Shown here: positions 48,630 to 57,504 of the stretch, one piece after another | How positions within the stretch are numbered: position 1 is the stretch's first letter | Layout: each line of letters starts with the position of its first letter | Assembly: GCA_965284435.1 (NCBI GenBank) | Contig: OZ260083.1 | Coordinates: 2,542,001-2,606,000 of the forward strand | From: CAIYZT01 sp947461435 | GTDB lineage: Bacteria; Pseudomonadota; Alphaproteobacteria; Rhodobacterales; Rhodobacteraceae | Length of the DNA: 64,000 nt | Reading direction: 5' to 3' | Program-made: the position numbers and the translations under genes | The notes under the pieces: model-generated | Database searches by the model: none | Told to the model about the DNA's origin: nothing | Seen by the model: the letters and a program-made list of their open reading frames with translations, nothing else

Positions 48630-49994
48630 ATGCGATTTATGCCAATGCTCAGCGTTGCGTTGCTTGTTTCCTGTGCCGCGCCGCAAGCCAACCAAGTGTC
48701 CAAAAGCTATCCTGAGATGCAGCCGCAAGGGCTGAGCCTGCCAGCGATGCAAAGCTTTGCGCCGCAAGCCTTGGCCCCGATCGGACATTCCAATGCCGAG
48801 CTTGCGCAATTGTTCCTGCGGTTGGAATTCCAGTTGGAAAGTGGCCGTGATTTGCTGCGGATGTCACGGTTTGAAGGGCCGATCGGCATTGCCCTGACGG
48901 GCGAGGTTCCCAATGGCGCAAAGGCAGAATTGGCGCGTCTTGTCGCCCGCTTTCAATCCGAGGCGGGGCTGAATGTGCATATTGCTGAAACGGCGGAGTC
49001 TGCCTCTATCACGGTGAATTTTGTTCCCGGCGCGCAGATGAAACGTCTGGTCCCTTCGGCGGCCTGTTTTGTGGTGCCCGGCGTTCGGTCCTTGGACGAA
49101 TACCGCGCGGCGCGCGGGACGGCGGCCGTGGATTGGGCCCATATCACCCAGCGCAGCCACGTGGCGGTTTTTGTGCCCGAAGGCACCAGCCCGCAAGAGG
49201 TGCGCGATTGCATGCACGAAGAACTGGCCCAAGCGATGGGGCCCCTGAACGATTTGTACGAATTGGGGGATTCGGTCTTTAATGACGACAACTTCAATAC
49301 CGTGCTGACCGATTTCGACATGCTGATGTTGCGCCTGCATTACGCGCCCGAATTGCAAAGCGGCATGAACGAGGCGCAGGTGGCAAGCCTGATCCCGGGG
49401 TTGCTGGCCAAGTATAACCCGGCCGGCAATACCGCCAGCGGCATGGCGGCCCCTGCCCCCTCGCCCTTGAGTTGGAGCGTGCTTGTCAGCAAGGCCATGG
49501 GCCTTGGCGGGGTTGGCGGGCGCAAGGCCGCGGCCGAACAGATGATCGCCATGGCCGGCGCGCAGGGTTGGACCGACAGCCGGCTGGGGCTGGCCTATTT
49601 CCTGGCGGGCCGGCTGGCAGCGCAAACCAATGCTGCCAAGGCCATCGCCTATTTCGATCAGGCGTCGCAGGTCTATCGCCGCGTGCCCAATGGCGGGCTT
49701 CATGCGGCGCATGTCGATTTGCAACTGGCGGCCATTGCCCTTTCGGCAAATCAGAACGAGCAGGCCATTGCCTTTATCGATCGGTCGATCGGGGCGGTCA
49801 AAGCCGGGCAAAACGCGGCCATGCTTTCGACCATGATGCTGATCAAGGCCGAGGCGCTGGAGGATCTGGGCCGCGACCAAGAGGCTCAGTCCTTGCGTCT
49901 CGACACTCTGGGATGGGCGCGGTATGGCTTTGGCTCGGATCAGGCGCTGCGGGCGAAAACGGCGGAAATCGCCGCGCTGGCCGCGCGCGGATAG
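48630..49994 (+). CDS. DUF2927 lipoprotein
   Basis: 454 residues. N-terminal lipobox 'ALLVSCAAP' gives lipidated Cys at residue 15. The DUF2927 domain (~50-265) includes 'LAQLFLRLEFQLESGRDLLRMSRFEGPIGIAL', 'CMHEELAQAMGPLNDLYELGDSVFNDDNFNTVLTDFDMLMLRLHY', where HE...Q resembles a metallopeptidase helix. The C-terminal half is repeat-like and helical (TPR-like 'A.AYFDQA..VY' units). Function not established. Same strand and block as MoxR and VWA genes. Confidence 0.85.
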   Translation: MRFMPMLSVALLVSCAAPQANQVSKSYPEMQPQGLSLPAMQSFAPQALAPIGHSNAELAQLFLRLEFQLESGRDLLRMSRFEGPIGIALTGEVPNGAKAELARLVARFQSEAGLNVHIAETAESASITVNFVPGAQMKRLVPSAACFVVPGVRSLDEYRAARGTAAVDWAHITQRSHVAVFVPEGTSPQEVRDCMHEELAQAMGPLNDLYELGDSVFNDDNFNTVLTDFDMLMLRLHYAPELQSGMNEAQVASLIPGLLAKYNPAGNTASGMAAPAPSPLSWSVLVSKAMGLGGVGGRKAAAEQMIAMAGAQGWTDSRLGLAYFLAGRLAAQTNAAKAIAYFDQASQVYRRVPNGGLHAAHVDLQLAAIALSANQNEQAIAFIDRSIGAVKAGQNAAMLSTMMLIKAEALEDLGRDQEAQSLRLDTLGWARYGFGSDQALRAKTAEIAALAARG

Positions 49995-50031
49995 CGGGGC
50001 GATTTGCCCCCGGGATTTGGGGGCGAAAGAG

Positions 50032-50217
50032 ATGATCGTTGCAACCTATTACGTGGCCGGAGGCGCCCTGTTTGGGGCGCTTTTGGGGGCGGGGCTGGCC
50101 AAGCGCCGGGGGGGACGCGCCGCAGATTTGCTGCATTATGCGGCGGTTCTGGCGATCATCTTTGCGCTGGCTGGTCTGTTTCTGTCGGTCGTGCTTGGCC
50201 GCGGCGTGGCGGGATAA
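50032..50217 (+). CDS. Small two-helix membrane protein, 61 residues
   Basis: 'MIVATYYVAGGALFGALLGAGLAKRRGGRAADLLHYAAVLAIIFALAGLFLSVVLG' has two membrane helices separated by a basic loop. It is not recognised beyond that. It lies 37 bp after the DUF2927 gene and 4 bp before the VWA gene, so it is probably part of the operon. AAAGAG precedes the ATG. Confidence 0.6.
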   Translation: MIVATYYVAGGALFGALLGAGLAKRRGGRAADLLHYAAVLAIIFALAGLFLSVVLGRGVAG

Positions 50218-50221
50218 GCCG

Positions 50222-51400
50222 ATGTTTCTGCCCTTCTTCCACAGCTTGCGGAAGGAAGGTGTGCCGGTGTCGCTGCGCGAACATCTGGCTTTTCTGGAAG
50301 GGATGGCGGCCGGTCTGGTGACCTATGATCTGGACGGGTTTTATTACCTGGCCCGAACGATTCTGGTCAAAGACGAGCGGCATCTTGACCGGTTTGACCG
50401 GGCTTTTTCGGCCGCCTTCAAAGGGGTGGAAAGCCTGAGCGACGCGCAGGTTCTGGAAGCGATGGACCTGCCGCGCGAATGGCTGGAAAAGCTGCTGGAG
50501 CGGCAATTGACCGACGCCGAGAAGGCCGAAGTTCAGGCCCTTGGCGGATTTGAGGCCTTGATGGAGACGCTGCGCGCCCGATTGGACGAACAAAAGGCGC
50601 GCCATCAGGGGGGCAACAAATGGGTGGGAACGGCCGGAACCTCGCCCTTTGGGGCCTATGGGTATAATCCCGAAGGGGTGCGCATCGGACAGGAGGGCAG
50701 CCGCCATCAGCGGGCCGTCAAGGTGTGGGACAAGCGGGAATTTCGCAATCTGGACGATCAGGTTGAACTGGGCACGCGCAACATCAAGGTGGCGCTGCGC
50801 CGTTTGCGCCGCTGGGCCCGCGACGGGGCGGCAGAGGAGCTGGATCTGGATGGCACCATTCGCGCCACAGCCCAGAACGGGTGGCTGGATGTCAAGACGC
50901 GGCCTGAACGGCGCAATGCGGTCAAGGTCTTGTTGTTTCTGGATATCGGCGGATCGATGGATCCTTATATCCGCGTGATGGAAGAATTGTTCAGCGCCGC
51001 GCGCGCCGAATTCAAACATCTGCAGCACTTCTACTTTCACAATTGCCTGTATGAGGGCCTGTGGCGCGACAACAGCCGCCGCTGGAATGACCAGATCCCG
51101 ACATGGGATGTCTTGCGCAGCTATGGGAGCGACTACAAAGCCATCTTTGTTGGCGATGCCTCGATGAGCCCATATGAGATCACGCAGATCGGCGGCGCGA
51201 ACGAGCACTGGAATGCCGAATCCGGCAAGACCTGGCTGGAACGGGCCTGCGCCCAGTGGCCAAGCCATGTGTGGATCAATCCCGCGCCCGAGCCCTATTG
51301 GGGCCATACCCAATCCATCCGGGTGATCCAGTCGATCATGGGGCCGATGGTGCCCATGACGTTGGACGGGATCAGCCGCGGCATCAAGGCGCTGCGATGA
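50222..51400 (+). CDS. VWA-domain protein, CoxE-like
   Basis: 392 residues: 'MFLPFFHSLRKEGVPVSLREHLAFLEGMAAGL' is the CoxE-type start, followed by a middle region 'GTSPFGAYGYNPEGVRIGQ' and a VWA domain with MIDAS 'VLLFLDIGGSMDPYIR' (Asp241, Gly243, Ser245). 'FYFHNCLYEGLWRD' and 'IFVGDASMSPYEI' complete the fold. Partner of MoxR-type ATPases, probably in assembly of a metalloenzyme or membrane complex; the client is unknown. Confidence 0.92.
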   Translation: MFLPFFHSLRKEGVPVSLREHLAFLEGMAAGLVTYDLDGFYYLARTILVKDERHLDRFDRAFSAAFKGVESLSDAQVLEAMDLPREWLEKLLERQLTDAEKAEVQALGGFEALMETLRARLDEQKARHQGGNKWVGTAGTSPFGAYGYNPEGVRIGQEGSRHQRAVKVWDKREFRNLDDQVELGTRNIKVALRRLRRWARDGAAEELDLDGTIRATAQNGWLDVKTRPERRNAVKVLLFLDIGGSMDPYIRVMEELFSAARAEFKHLQHFYFHNCLYEGLWRDNSRRWNDQIPTWDVLRSYGSDYKAIFVGDASMSPYEITQIGGANEHWNAESGKTWLERACAQWPSHVWINPAPEPYWGHTQSIRVIQSIMGPMVPMTLDGISRGIKALR

Positions 51401-51479
51401 CAAAGGCGCAGGTTTGGAAAAAATCGGCCCGGGCCGGATCGGCCCTTTTCCAGCGCGCGGCCGCGCCTATATCTGGTAC

Positions 51480-52163
51480 ATGATCCGATTTGTCCCCCTG
51501 TTGCTGGCCGTGGCCTATGCCGTCTTGATGCTGCGGTTTTCCGTTTGGCAAACCAAGCGCACCTTGGATGCGCAGTCCAAACCCTTGACTGACCCCGATC
51601 TGAAGGCGTTGACCCGGCAGATGGCCAGCGCCTTGGAGGTGCCCGAGATTGAGGTTTCGGTCTATCAGATCGATGCGGTCAACGGATTGGCGGCCCCCGA
51701 TGGGCGGATCTTCCTGACGCAAGGGTTCTTGGCCCGCAAGGCCGCGGGCGAGGTCAGCGACCACGAGTTGGCCTCTGTGATCGCGCATGAATTGGGCCAT
51801 GTCGCGCTGGGCCATTCGCGGCGGCGCATGGTTGATTTCACCGGACAGAATGCGGTTTTTGTGCTGCTTTCGGCGCTGCTGAACCGCTTTTTGCCGATTG
51901 TCGGGGTTTGGTTGGCGCGGATCATTTCAACCGCGTTGATGGCCCGCCTGTCGCGCCGCGACGAATTTGAAGCCGATGCCTGGGCCACAGCGCTGTTGAT
52001 CAAATCGGGGATCGGGACGGCACCGCAAAAATCGTTGTTTCGCAAGCTGGAAGGATTGACCGGCCCCAAGGCGCAAGGCGTGCCCGCGTGGTTGCTGAGC
52101 CATCCCCACACGGCCGAGCGTATCGCGGCGATTGAGGCGAACGAGGCCCGCTGGGGGGTTTAG
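51480..52163 (+). CDS. M48-family zinc metalloprotease
   Basis: 227 residues. One N-terminal membrane helix (~2-20), then 'YQIDAVNGLAAPDGRIFLTQGFL', the zinc motif HELGH in 'ASVIAHELGHVALGHSRRRM', a hydrophobic segment, and the third ligand Glu in 'RRDEFEADAWATALLIKSG'. 'LLSHPHTAERIAAIE' is the usual C-terminal block. Membrane quality control like HtpX/BepA is likely. It overlaps the convergent PIN gene by 4 nt. Confidence 0.93.
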   Translation: MIRFVPLLLAVAYAVLMLRFSVWQTKRTLDAQSKPLTDPDLKALTRQMASALEVPEIEVSVYQIDAVNGLAAPDGRIFLTQGFLARKAAGEVSDHELASVIAHELGHVALGHSRRRMVDFTGQNAVFVLLSALLNRFLPIVGVWLARIISTALMARLSRRDEFEADAWATALLIKSGIGTAPQKSLFRKLEGLTGPKAQGVPAWLLSHPHTAERIAAIEANEARWGV

Positions 52164-52702
52164 GCCGACAGGGCCTTGCCCAGACGGTGCAGTTGAACCC
52201 GCTTCATCAGGGCCTTGATCGGCATTGGCTGGCCCGACAACCGCTGCGCGGTGGCGCGCACGCCTTCGACGATCTGGGCCACGGTTTGCGGATGACGGCT
52301 GTGCAGTTCCCACAAAAATCCATCCGGATCGCGCCGTTCGATCTGCCATTCGGCCAGCACGGGGCGGGGAAAATCCTGCGCGTTGAAGGTCACGATCGCA
52401 TCGGCATGGGCCGAAATTGCCACGGCCAGAACATGGATGTCATTGGCATCTGGCAGGGATAGTTTCGCCTCGATGTTGGGCTGGGCCTCTTGCAGGGCGC
52501 GGGGGAAGGCGGCCTTGGCCAGCGCGGCATCGCCGCGGGCAATCTCTTGCGCTGCGGGGCCGATCTTGGCCGTGGCCAGAACCCATTCGCGCAAGATGCG
52601 GTCGGACCAGACCGGATCGTACAGCCCGGCCCGCGCCACCCCCAGCAGGATTTCGCGCAGGACCGTCGGGTACAAAACGCAGGCATCCAGAACCACCAGC
52701 AT
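52160..52702 (-). CDS. PIN-domain protein (RSP_2648 family)
   Basis: 180 residues. PIN nuclease fold: Asp6 ('VVLDACVLYPTVLREILL'), Glu39 ('RILREWVLATAKI'), Asp88 ('LPDANDIHVLAVAISAHADAIVTFNAQDFP') and Asp101. All acidic ligands for Mg-dependent RNase activity are present. No antitoxin gene is adjacent; it lies directly after the RNA methyltransferase gene, 6 bp apart, as in R. sphaeroides. A VapC-like toxin role is therefore less likely than a housekeeping RNA role. Confidence 0.85.
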   Translation of the reverse strand: MLVVLDACVLYPTVLREILLGVARAGLYDPVWSDRILREWVLATAKIGPAAQEIARGDAALAKAAFPRALQEAQPNIEAKLSLPDANDIHVLAVAISAHADAIVTFNAQDFPRPVLAEWQIERRDPDGFLWELHSRHPQTVAQIVEGVRATAQRLSGQPMPIKALMKRVQLHRLGKALSA

Positions 52703-52708
52703 CGCCTG

Positions 52709-53938
52709 TCAATCCAGCCGGAAGACGAGCGATTTGAGGTAACCGCTTTCGGCCAGTTGCGGCAGCATCGGATGGTCTGGCCCGGCAAAGCCGGTGTGCA
52801 GCAGCTGCGAGCGCCGCCCCCCCCGGCCCAGACCGCGCGCGCAGGCATTGCGAAACGAGGCCAGATCCACCGCATGGCTGCATGAACACAGCACGATGTA
52901 TCCGCCCGGGGCCACCAAAGGCGCCGCAAGACGCGCGATGCGTTCATAGGCGCGCAGGCCCGCCTCCAGCGCGGGTTTGGCCGGCGCAAAGGCCGGCGGA
53001 TCGCAGATCACCAGGTCAAACACGGCCCCTTCGGTTGCCAGCGCTTCCAGCACCTCAAAGGCATCGCCTTGCCGGGTGGCAAAACGGCCGTCAACGCCCG
53101 AGGCCTTGGCCCCCTGCATCGCCAGTGCGAGGGCCGGGGCCGATCCATCCACAGACAGCACCTGCACCGCCCCGCCCGCCAGAGCCGCCAGACCAAAGCC
53201 GCCGACATGGCTGAACATGTCCAGCACGCGCGCGCCCTTGGCCAAACGGGCGGCAAAGGCATGGTTGGGGCGTTGGTCAAAGAACAGCCCGGTTTTCTGC
53301 CCGCCCATCACATCGGCCAGATAGATCGCGCCGTTCATCGGCACCTGCACCGGGCCATCGACAGCGCCCGACAGCAGCACGGTTTCTTCGTTCAGCCCCT
53401 CAAGCCCGCGTGAGCGGCCGGTGGCATTTTTCACGACGGTCGTGATGCCGCCAATCTGACGGATCGCGGCAGTCAGGGGGTCGATCAGGGCTTCGGCCCA
53501 GGCGGCATTGGGCTGAACCACGGCCAGATCGCCAAAGCGGTCAATCACGATGCCGGGCAGACCATCCGCCTCGGCGTGGACCCAGCGATAATAGGGCGCA
53601 TCATAAAGGCGGGTGCGCAGATCCAGCGCGCGCGACAGGCGGGCGGCGAACCAGGCCTGATCGATCTGCGCCTCGGGATCGCGGTCCAGCATTCGGGCGA
53701 TGATCTTGGATTTGGTGTTGACCGTGACAAGCCCCAGCGGGCGCCTGTCCCCATCTTCCAGCACCGCGAGCGCGCCGGGCGCAAGCGACGAGGTGCGGCG
53801 GTCTGTCACCAATTCATCGGCATAGACCCAAGGGAATCCGTGGCGGATGGCCCGCGCTTCGGCTTTGGGTTTCAGCCGCACAACAGCGCGGCCACGCGGG
53901 GCGCCATCGGGCGCGTCGGGAAGGTCATCTTGGGTCAT
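52709..53938 (-). CDS. SAM-dependent RNA methyltransferase (RlmI-like, RSP_2647 family)
   Basis: 409 residues. N-terminal PUA-like domain 'VRLKPKAEARAIRHGFPWVYADEL', then the Rossmann methyltransferase: 'LFFDQRPNHAFAARLAKGARVLDMFSHVGGFGLAALAGGA', 'FDLVICDPPAFAPAKPALEAGLRAYERIARLAAPLVAPGGYIVLCSCSHAV', where DPPAF and CSCS fit 5-methylcytosine rRNA enzymes such as RlmI. It precedes and is probably co-transcribed with the PIN gene. Confidence 0.92.
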   Translation of the reverse strand: MTQDDLPDAPDGAPRGRAVVRLKPKAEARAIRHGFPWVYADELVTDRRTSSLAPGALAVLEDGDRRPLGLVTVNTKSKIIARMLDRDPEAQIDQAWFAARLSRALDLRTRLYDAPYYRWVHAEADGLPGIVIDRFGDLAVVQPNAAWAEALIDPLTAAIRQIGGITTVVKNATGRSRGLEGLNEETVLLSGAVDGPVQVPMNGAIYLADVMGGQKTGLFFDQRPNHAFAARLAKGARVLDMFSHVGGFGLAALAGGAVQVLSVDGSAPALALAMQGAKASGVDGRFATRQGDAFEVLEALATEGAVFDLVICDPPAFAPAKPALEAGLRAYERIARLAAPLVAPGGYIVLCSCSHAVDLASFRNACARGLGRGGRRSQLLHTGFAGPDHPMLPQLAESGYLKSLVFRLD

Positions 53939-53970
53939 GGCCCCCCCTTACCGGATTGCCGCCCAATGCG

Positions 53971-54002
53971 AAAGCCCCGGCGCGGTGCGGCGCCGGGGCT
54001 TT
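53971..54002 (-). terminator. Terminator after the DUF6778-type lipoprotein gene
   Basis: AAAGCCCCGGCGC/GCGCCGGGGCTTT, 13 bp with a GGTGCG loop and TTT at the 3' side, 21 nt after the stop. Confidence 0.8.
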
Positions 54003-54022
54003 GTGACCTGTGAGAAGAGGGC

Positions 54023-54655
54023 CTAAAGCGCCGAGGGCAGGACCAGATGGGTCAGTTCGTATTGCAAGACTTCTGAGATACGCTGCGTGACCACGACTTT
54101 TTCTGTGCGCCCGGCATTGTCTTCGGCAATCGCGCGCACCCCGCCCGAGCCTTTGACATCGGCGACAATCGGCCGTGGGCCATCGATGACCATCCCGGTT
54201 TGCGCATCGCGCAGCGTCATCATGAAGTGCATGGCATAATTGCCGCCCGTCACATAACGCGCCTTTTCCGTCAGCCCGTGGAACCGAGTGACTTCAAGGG
54301 CGACGATCACCGGGCGGCCTTGGGTCAACGTGGTGGTCGCTTCGGCCGCCGCGGATTCGAAGATGGCGGCGACTTGCGTGTGGCGGTCGCCCAAGGGATC
54401 CCCGCGCCAGACAATATCGGCCACGGGCACAAAAACATCGGCCTCGCTGACTTTCAGGGTCTGGGGGACCGAGATTTCGATGCCCTGAACGGCCAGTTCC
54501 GCAGGCAGGGCGATCTCCTCGGGTGCGGTGTTTTGAATGGCGGTGGTCAAATAGGGTGGGGTGGCGTTTCGGCTGGACTGAGTCGTCGTGCCGCAGGCGC
54601 TGAGCGCTGCGAGCGCGATCACAAGGCAAAGCGGTCTTTTCATTGACATGGTCAT
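54023..54655 (-). CDS. Lipoprotein, DUF6778-like
   Basis: 210 residues. Lipobox 'LAALSACGTTTQ' gives lipidated Cys at about residue 21. The soluble part has 'VSEADVFVPVADIVWRGDPLGDRHTQVAAIFESAAAEATTTLTQGRPVIVALEVTRFHGLTEKARY' and 'GGNYAMHFMMTLRDAQTG', a pattern of conserved Rhodobacterales lipoproteins (DUF6778 suggested from memory). Function unknown. The start may be the fifth codon (MKRPLC). Divergent from edd. Confidence 0.65.
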   Translation of the reverse strand: MTMSMKRPLCLVIALAALSACGTTTQSSRNATPPYLTTAIQNTAPEEIALPAELAVQGIEISVPQTLKVSEADVFVPVADIVWRGDPLGDRHTQVAAIFESAAAEATTTLTQGRPVIVALEVTRFHGLTEKARYVTGGNYAMHFMMTLRDAQTGMVIDGPRPIVADVKGSGGVRAIAEDNAGRTEKVVVTQRISEVLQYELTHLVLPSAL

Positions 54656-54708
54656 GTCCCTATACTGTCTTGGCGTCCCCAGGCCCGTGATTTAGGTTTT
54701 CCTTTAAA

Positions 54709-54734
54709 TTAAGGCATCATTAAGCAAGATTAAC
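54709..54734. promoter_or_regulatory. Three TTAA half-sites (TTAA-N7-TTAA-N6-TTAAC), CtrA-like
   Basis: The first two half-sites have the exact 7-nt CtrA spacing (TTAAGGCATCATTAA). The third follows after GCAAGA. They lie 54 nt upstream of the lipoprotein start and 150 nt before edd. Confidence 0.45.
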
Positions 54735-54818
54735 GGCAAAGCTGCGAAGATTGGCACGGTCGCCCCTTCCCGGGGTTGCCCGCGCCTAAAAAACACAAGC
54801 GATGGGCGGAAAGAGGAA

Positions 54819-54834
54819 TTGTTAGCGCTAACAA
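54819..54834. promoter_or_regulatory. Perfect 16-bp LacI-type operator upstream of edd
   Basis: TTGTTAGCGCTAACAA is fully symmetric with the central GC-GC typical of LacI/GalR operators. It lies 50 nt before the edd start. In R. sphaeroides the LacI-family regulator CceR controls Entner-Doudoroff genes, so it is the best candidate; no lacI-type gene is in the window. Confidence 0.75.
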
Positions 54835-54883
54835 GTTCTGATAAAGACGGCCCATCCAAAGACTGGCACCAAAGGATTTGACC

Positions 54884-56689
54884 TTGCCCCTGCATCCCGC
54901 TCTGGACCGTGTGACGGACCGCATTCGCGAACGATCGGCCAAACCTCGCGCAGACTATTTGCAGCGTCTAGCGGCCGCCGTTGCCCAGGGCCCGGCCCGG
55001 GCGCATTTGTCATGCGGAAATCAGGCGCATGCCTATGCCGCGATGGAGGCGGACAAGGCCACACTCGTGTCGGCAAAGGCGCCCAATATCGGGATCGTCA
55101 CGGCCTATAACGACATGCTGTCCGCGCATAGGCCTTATGAATCCTATCCCGAATTGATCCGCGCAGCGGCCCGCCGGTACGGGGCCACAGCGCAAGTGGC
55201 GGGCGGTGTGCCGGCCATGTGCGACGGGGTCACGCAGGGGCAGGTCGGGATGGAATTATCCCTTTTTTCGCGCGATGTGATCGCCTTGGCCGCCGGAATC
55301 GGGCTGAGCCACAACACCTTTGACTCGGCGCTGTATCTGGGGGTTTGCGACAAGATCGTTCCCGGTCTGATCATGGCGGCGGCGGCCTTTGGCCATATCC
55401 CGGCGGTCTTTGTTCCGGCAGGGCCGATGACATCGGGCATTCCGAATGATCAAAAGACCAAGGTGCGCAACGCCTTTGTGGAGGGCAAGGCCACCCGCGA
55501 TGAATTGATGGCGGCGGAAATGGCCAGCTATCACGGTCCGGGAACCTGCACCTTTTACGGCACGGCCAACACCAATCAGATGTTGATGGAATTCATGGGT
55601 CTGCATCTGCCGGGCGCTTCTTTTGTCAATCCCGGCACCCCGCTGCGCGACGCGATGACCAATGCAGCGGTGGAACGGGCGGCGTCTATCACTGCTTTGG
55701 GCAATGATTTCCGTCCCGCGGGCGAAATTCTGGATGAGCGCGCCTATGTCAACGGGATGGTCGGTCTGATGGCGACGGGCGGGTCGACCAATTTGATCTT
55801 GCATCTGCCCGCCATGGCCCGCGCCTCGGGGGTTTTGATCGATCTGGAAGATTTCGATGATCTGTCGCAGGCGGTTCCCTTGATGGCCAAGGTCTATCCC
55901 AACGGCCTTGCGGATGTGAACCATTTCCACGCGGCGGGCGGGCTGGCCTTCATGATCGGGCAGCTTTTGGATGCGGGGCTGCTGCATCCGGATGCCAAGA
56001 CGGTTCTGGGCACGGGTCTGGCCGACTACCGCGACGAGCCGCGTCTGAACGACGGACTGCTGAGCTGGACCGAAGGGCCCAAGAACAGCCTGAACGATAA
56101 AATCCTGCGCCCGGCCCAAGACCCGTTTCAACCCACAGGCGGGCTGCGGCAATTGGCAGGAAATCTGGGGCGCGGGGTGATCAAGGTCTCTTCGGTGGCG
56201 CCGGACCGTCATGTGATCGAGGCCCCGGCACGGATCTTTCACAGCCAAGATGCGGTCAAGGCCGCCTTCAAAGCGGGGGAGTTCACGTCAGACACCGTGG
56301 TTGTCGTGCGGTTTCAAGGCCCGCGCGCCAATGGCATGCCGGAACTTCATTCGCTGACGCCTACGCTGTCGGTGCTGCAAGACCGCGGCCTGCGCGTGGC
56401 CCTTGTCACCGATGGGCGGATGTCGGGGGCCAGCGGCAAGGTTCCGGCGGCGATTCATGTATCGCCCGAAGCGGCCCAAGGCGGCCCCTTGGCCCGCCTG
56501 CGGGACGGCGATATCGTGCGTTTGGATGCCGATGCCGGCACGCTGTCGGTGCTGGCGCCTGATTTTGGGACGCGCACCGCGGTGGTGGTGGATTTGTCGG
56601 CCAATGAAACCGGGATGGGGCGCGAATTGTTTGCGGCTTTCCGGGCTGGCGCGGGCACCTCGGAAACGGGCGCGGCCTTGGTGATCTGA
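54884..56689 (+). CDS. edd: 6-phosphogluconate dehydratase
   Basis: 601 residues of the IlvD/Edd family; it makes KDPG from 6-phosphogluconate. The conserved blocks are 'NIGIVTAYNDMLSAHRPYESYPELIR', 'GGVPAMCDGVTQGQVGMELSLFSRDVIA', 'CDKIVPGLIMAAAAFGHIPAVFVPAGPM', 'GTCTFYGTANTNQMLMEFMGLHLPG' and 'LVTDGRMSGASGKVPAAIHVSPEA', with the Fe-S cysteines in place. It is Edd rather than IlvD by 'EGKATRDEL' and by the adjoining eda. No ATG fits; TTG at 54884 has AAAGGA 7 nt upstream, and a TTG at 54878 would be too close to it. Confidence 0.95.
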   Translation: MPLHPALDRVTDRIRERSAKPRADYLQRLAAAVAQGPARAHLSCGNQAHAYAAMEADKATLVSAKAPNIGIVTAYNDMLSAHRPYESYPELIRAAARRYGATAQVAGGVPAMCDGVTQGQVGMELSLFSRDVIALAAGIGLSHNTFDSALYLGVCDKIVPGLIMAAAAFGHIPAVFVPAGPMTSGIPNDQKTKVRNAFVEGKATRDELMAAEMASYHGPGTCTFYGTANTNQMLMEFMGLHLPGASFVNPGTPLRDAMTNAAVERAASITALGNDFRPAGEILDERAYVNGMVGLMATGGSTNLILHLPAMARASGVLIDLEDFDDLSQAVPLMAKVYPNGLADVNHFHAAGGLAFMIGQLLDAGLLHPDAKTVLGTGLADYRDEPRLNDGLLSWTEGPKNSLNDKILRPAQDPFQPTGGLRQLAGNLGRGVIKVSSVAPDRHVIEAPARIFHSQDAVKAAFKAGEFTSDTVVVVRFQGPRANGMPELHSLTPTLSVLQDRGLRVALVTDGRMSGASGKVPAAIHVSPEAAQGGPLARLRDGDIVRLDADAGTLSVLAPDFGTRTAVVVDLSANETGMGRELFAAFRAGAGTSETGAALVI

Positions 56690-56809
56690 TCCGCAGCTGC
56701 GCCGCGCTGGTGCGTCAACTATGCCCGTTCCGGATGCGCGCCGCAGGGCCGCGCTTTCGGCAGGCCCCCCAAGAAAAAGCCGCCAAGTGACGGCCAAAAG
56801 GAGACGTCG

Positions 56810-57454
56810 ATGACCCCCGCCGAGCAATCGCTGAAAGCTGCTGAAATCTGCCGACTGGCCCCTGTGGTTCCGGTTTTGGTGATCGATGATCTGGCCCATG
56901 CCGCCCCTTTGGCCCGCGCGCTGGTCAAGGGCGGATTGCCGGCGCTGGAGGTGACATTGCGCACGGCCTGCGCGCTGGATGCCATTCGCGCGATGTCCGA
57001 GGTTCCCGGCGGGGTTGTGGGGGCAGGAACCTTGTTGACGCCGGCCGATGTCAAGGCGGCCAAGGCGGCGGGTGCCAAGTTCGGCGTCTCGCCCGGGGCG
57101 ACGGACCGGCTGATTGCCGCCTGTGAAGACGAAGGGTTGCCCCTGCTTCCGGGGGCCGCGACGGCGTCGGAAATCATGGCATTGCTGGAACGCGGATATA
57201 CGGTGCAGAAGTTTTTCCCTGCCGAACAGGCGGGCGGCGCGGCCTATTTGAAATCCATCGGCTCGCCGCTTCCGCAGGTTCACTTTTGCCCAACGGGGGG
57301 CATCAGTTTGAAACTTGCGCCGCAGTATCTGGCCTTGAAGAATATCCTGTGTGTGGGCGGGTCTTGGGTTGCGCCCAAAGACGCGATGGCCGCGGGCGAA
57401 TGGGCCACGGTCACCGCCTTGGCCGCCGAAGCGGCCGGACTGGCGCGGGCTTGA
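56810..57454 (+). CDS. eda: KDPG aldolase
   Basis: 214 residues: it splits KDPG into pyruvate and glyceraldehyde 3-phosphate. 'PVVPVLVIDDLAHAAPLARALVKGGLPALEVTLRTACALDAIRAM' has the catalytic Glu, 'VVGAGTLLTPADVKAAKAAGAKFGVSPGAT' follows, and the Schiff-base Lys is in 'YTVQKFFPAEQAGGAAYLKSI' with 'CPTGGIS' after it. AAAGGAG precedes the ATG. It follows edd by 120 bp in the same direction, probably under the same LacI-type operator. Confidence 0.96.
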   Translation: MTPAEQSLKAAEICRLAPVVPVLVIDDLAHAAPLARALVKGGLPALEVTLRTACALDAIRAMSEVPGGVVGAGTLLTPADVKAAKAAGAKFGVSPGATDRLIAACEDEGLPLLPGAATASEIMALLERGYTVQKFFPAEQAGGAAYLKSIGSPLPQVHFCPTGGISLKLAPQYLALKNILCVGGSWVAPKDAMAAGEWATVTALAAEAAGLARA

Positions 57455-57504
57455 CGCCGCCCTGAACGGGGTGCAAATTTACTGCACGCAACAAGGGAAA
57501 GCCG

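Noticed and set aside
52160..52702. VapC toxin of a toxin-antitoxin pair
   Set aside because: No antitoxin gene adjoins it; its neighbour is a conserved RNA methyltransferase as in R. sphaeroides.
54884..56689. Dihydroxyacid dehydratase (ilvD)
   Set aside because: Edd-type blocks and direct linkage to eda indicate the Entner-Doudoroff enzyme.
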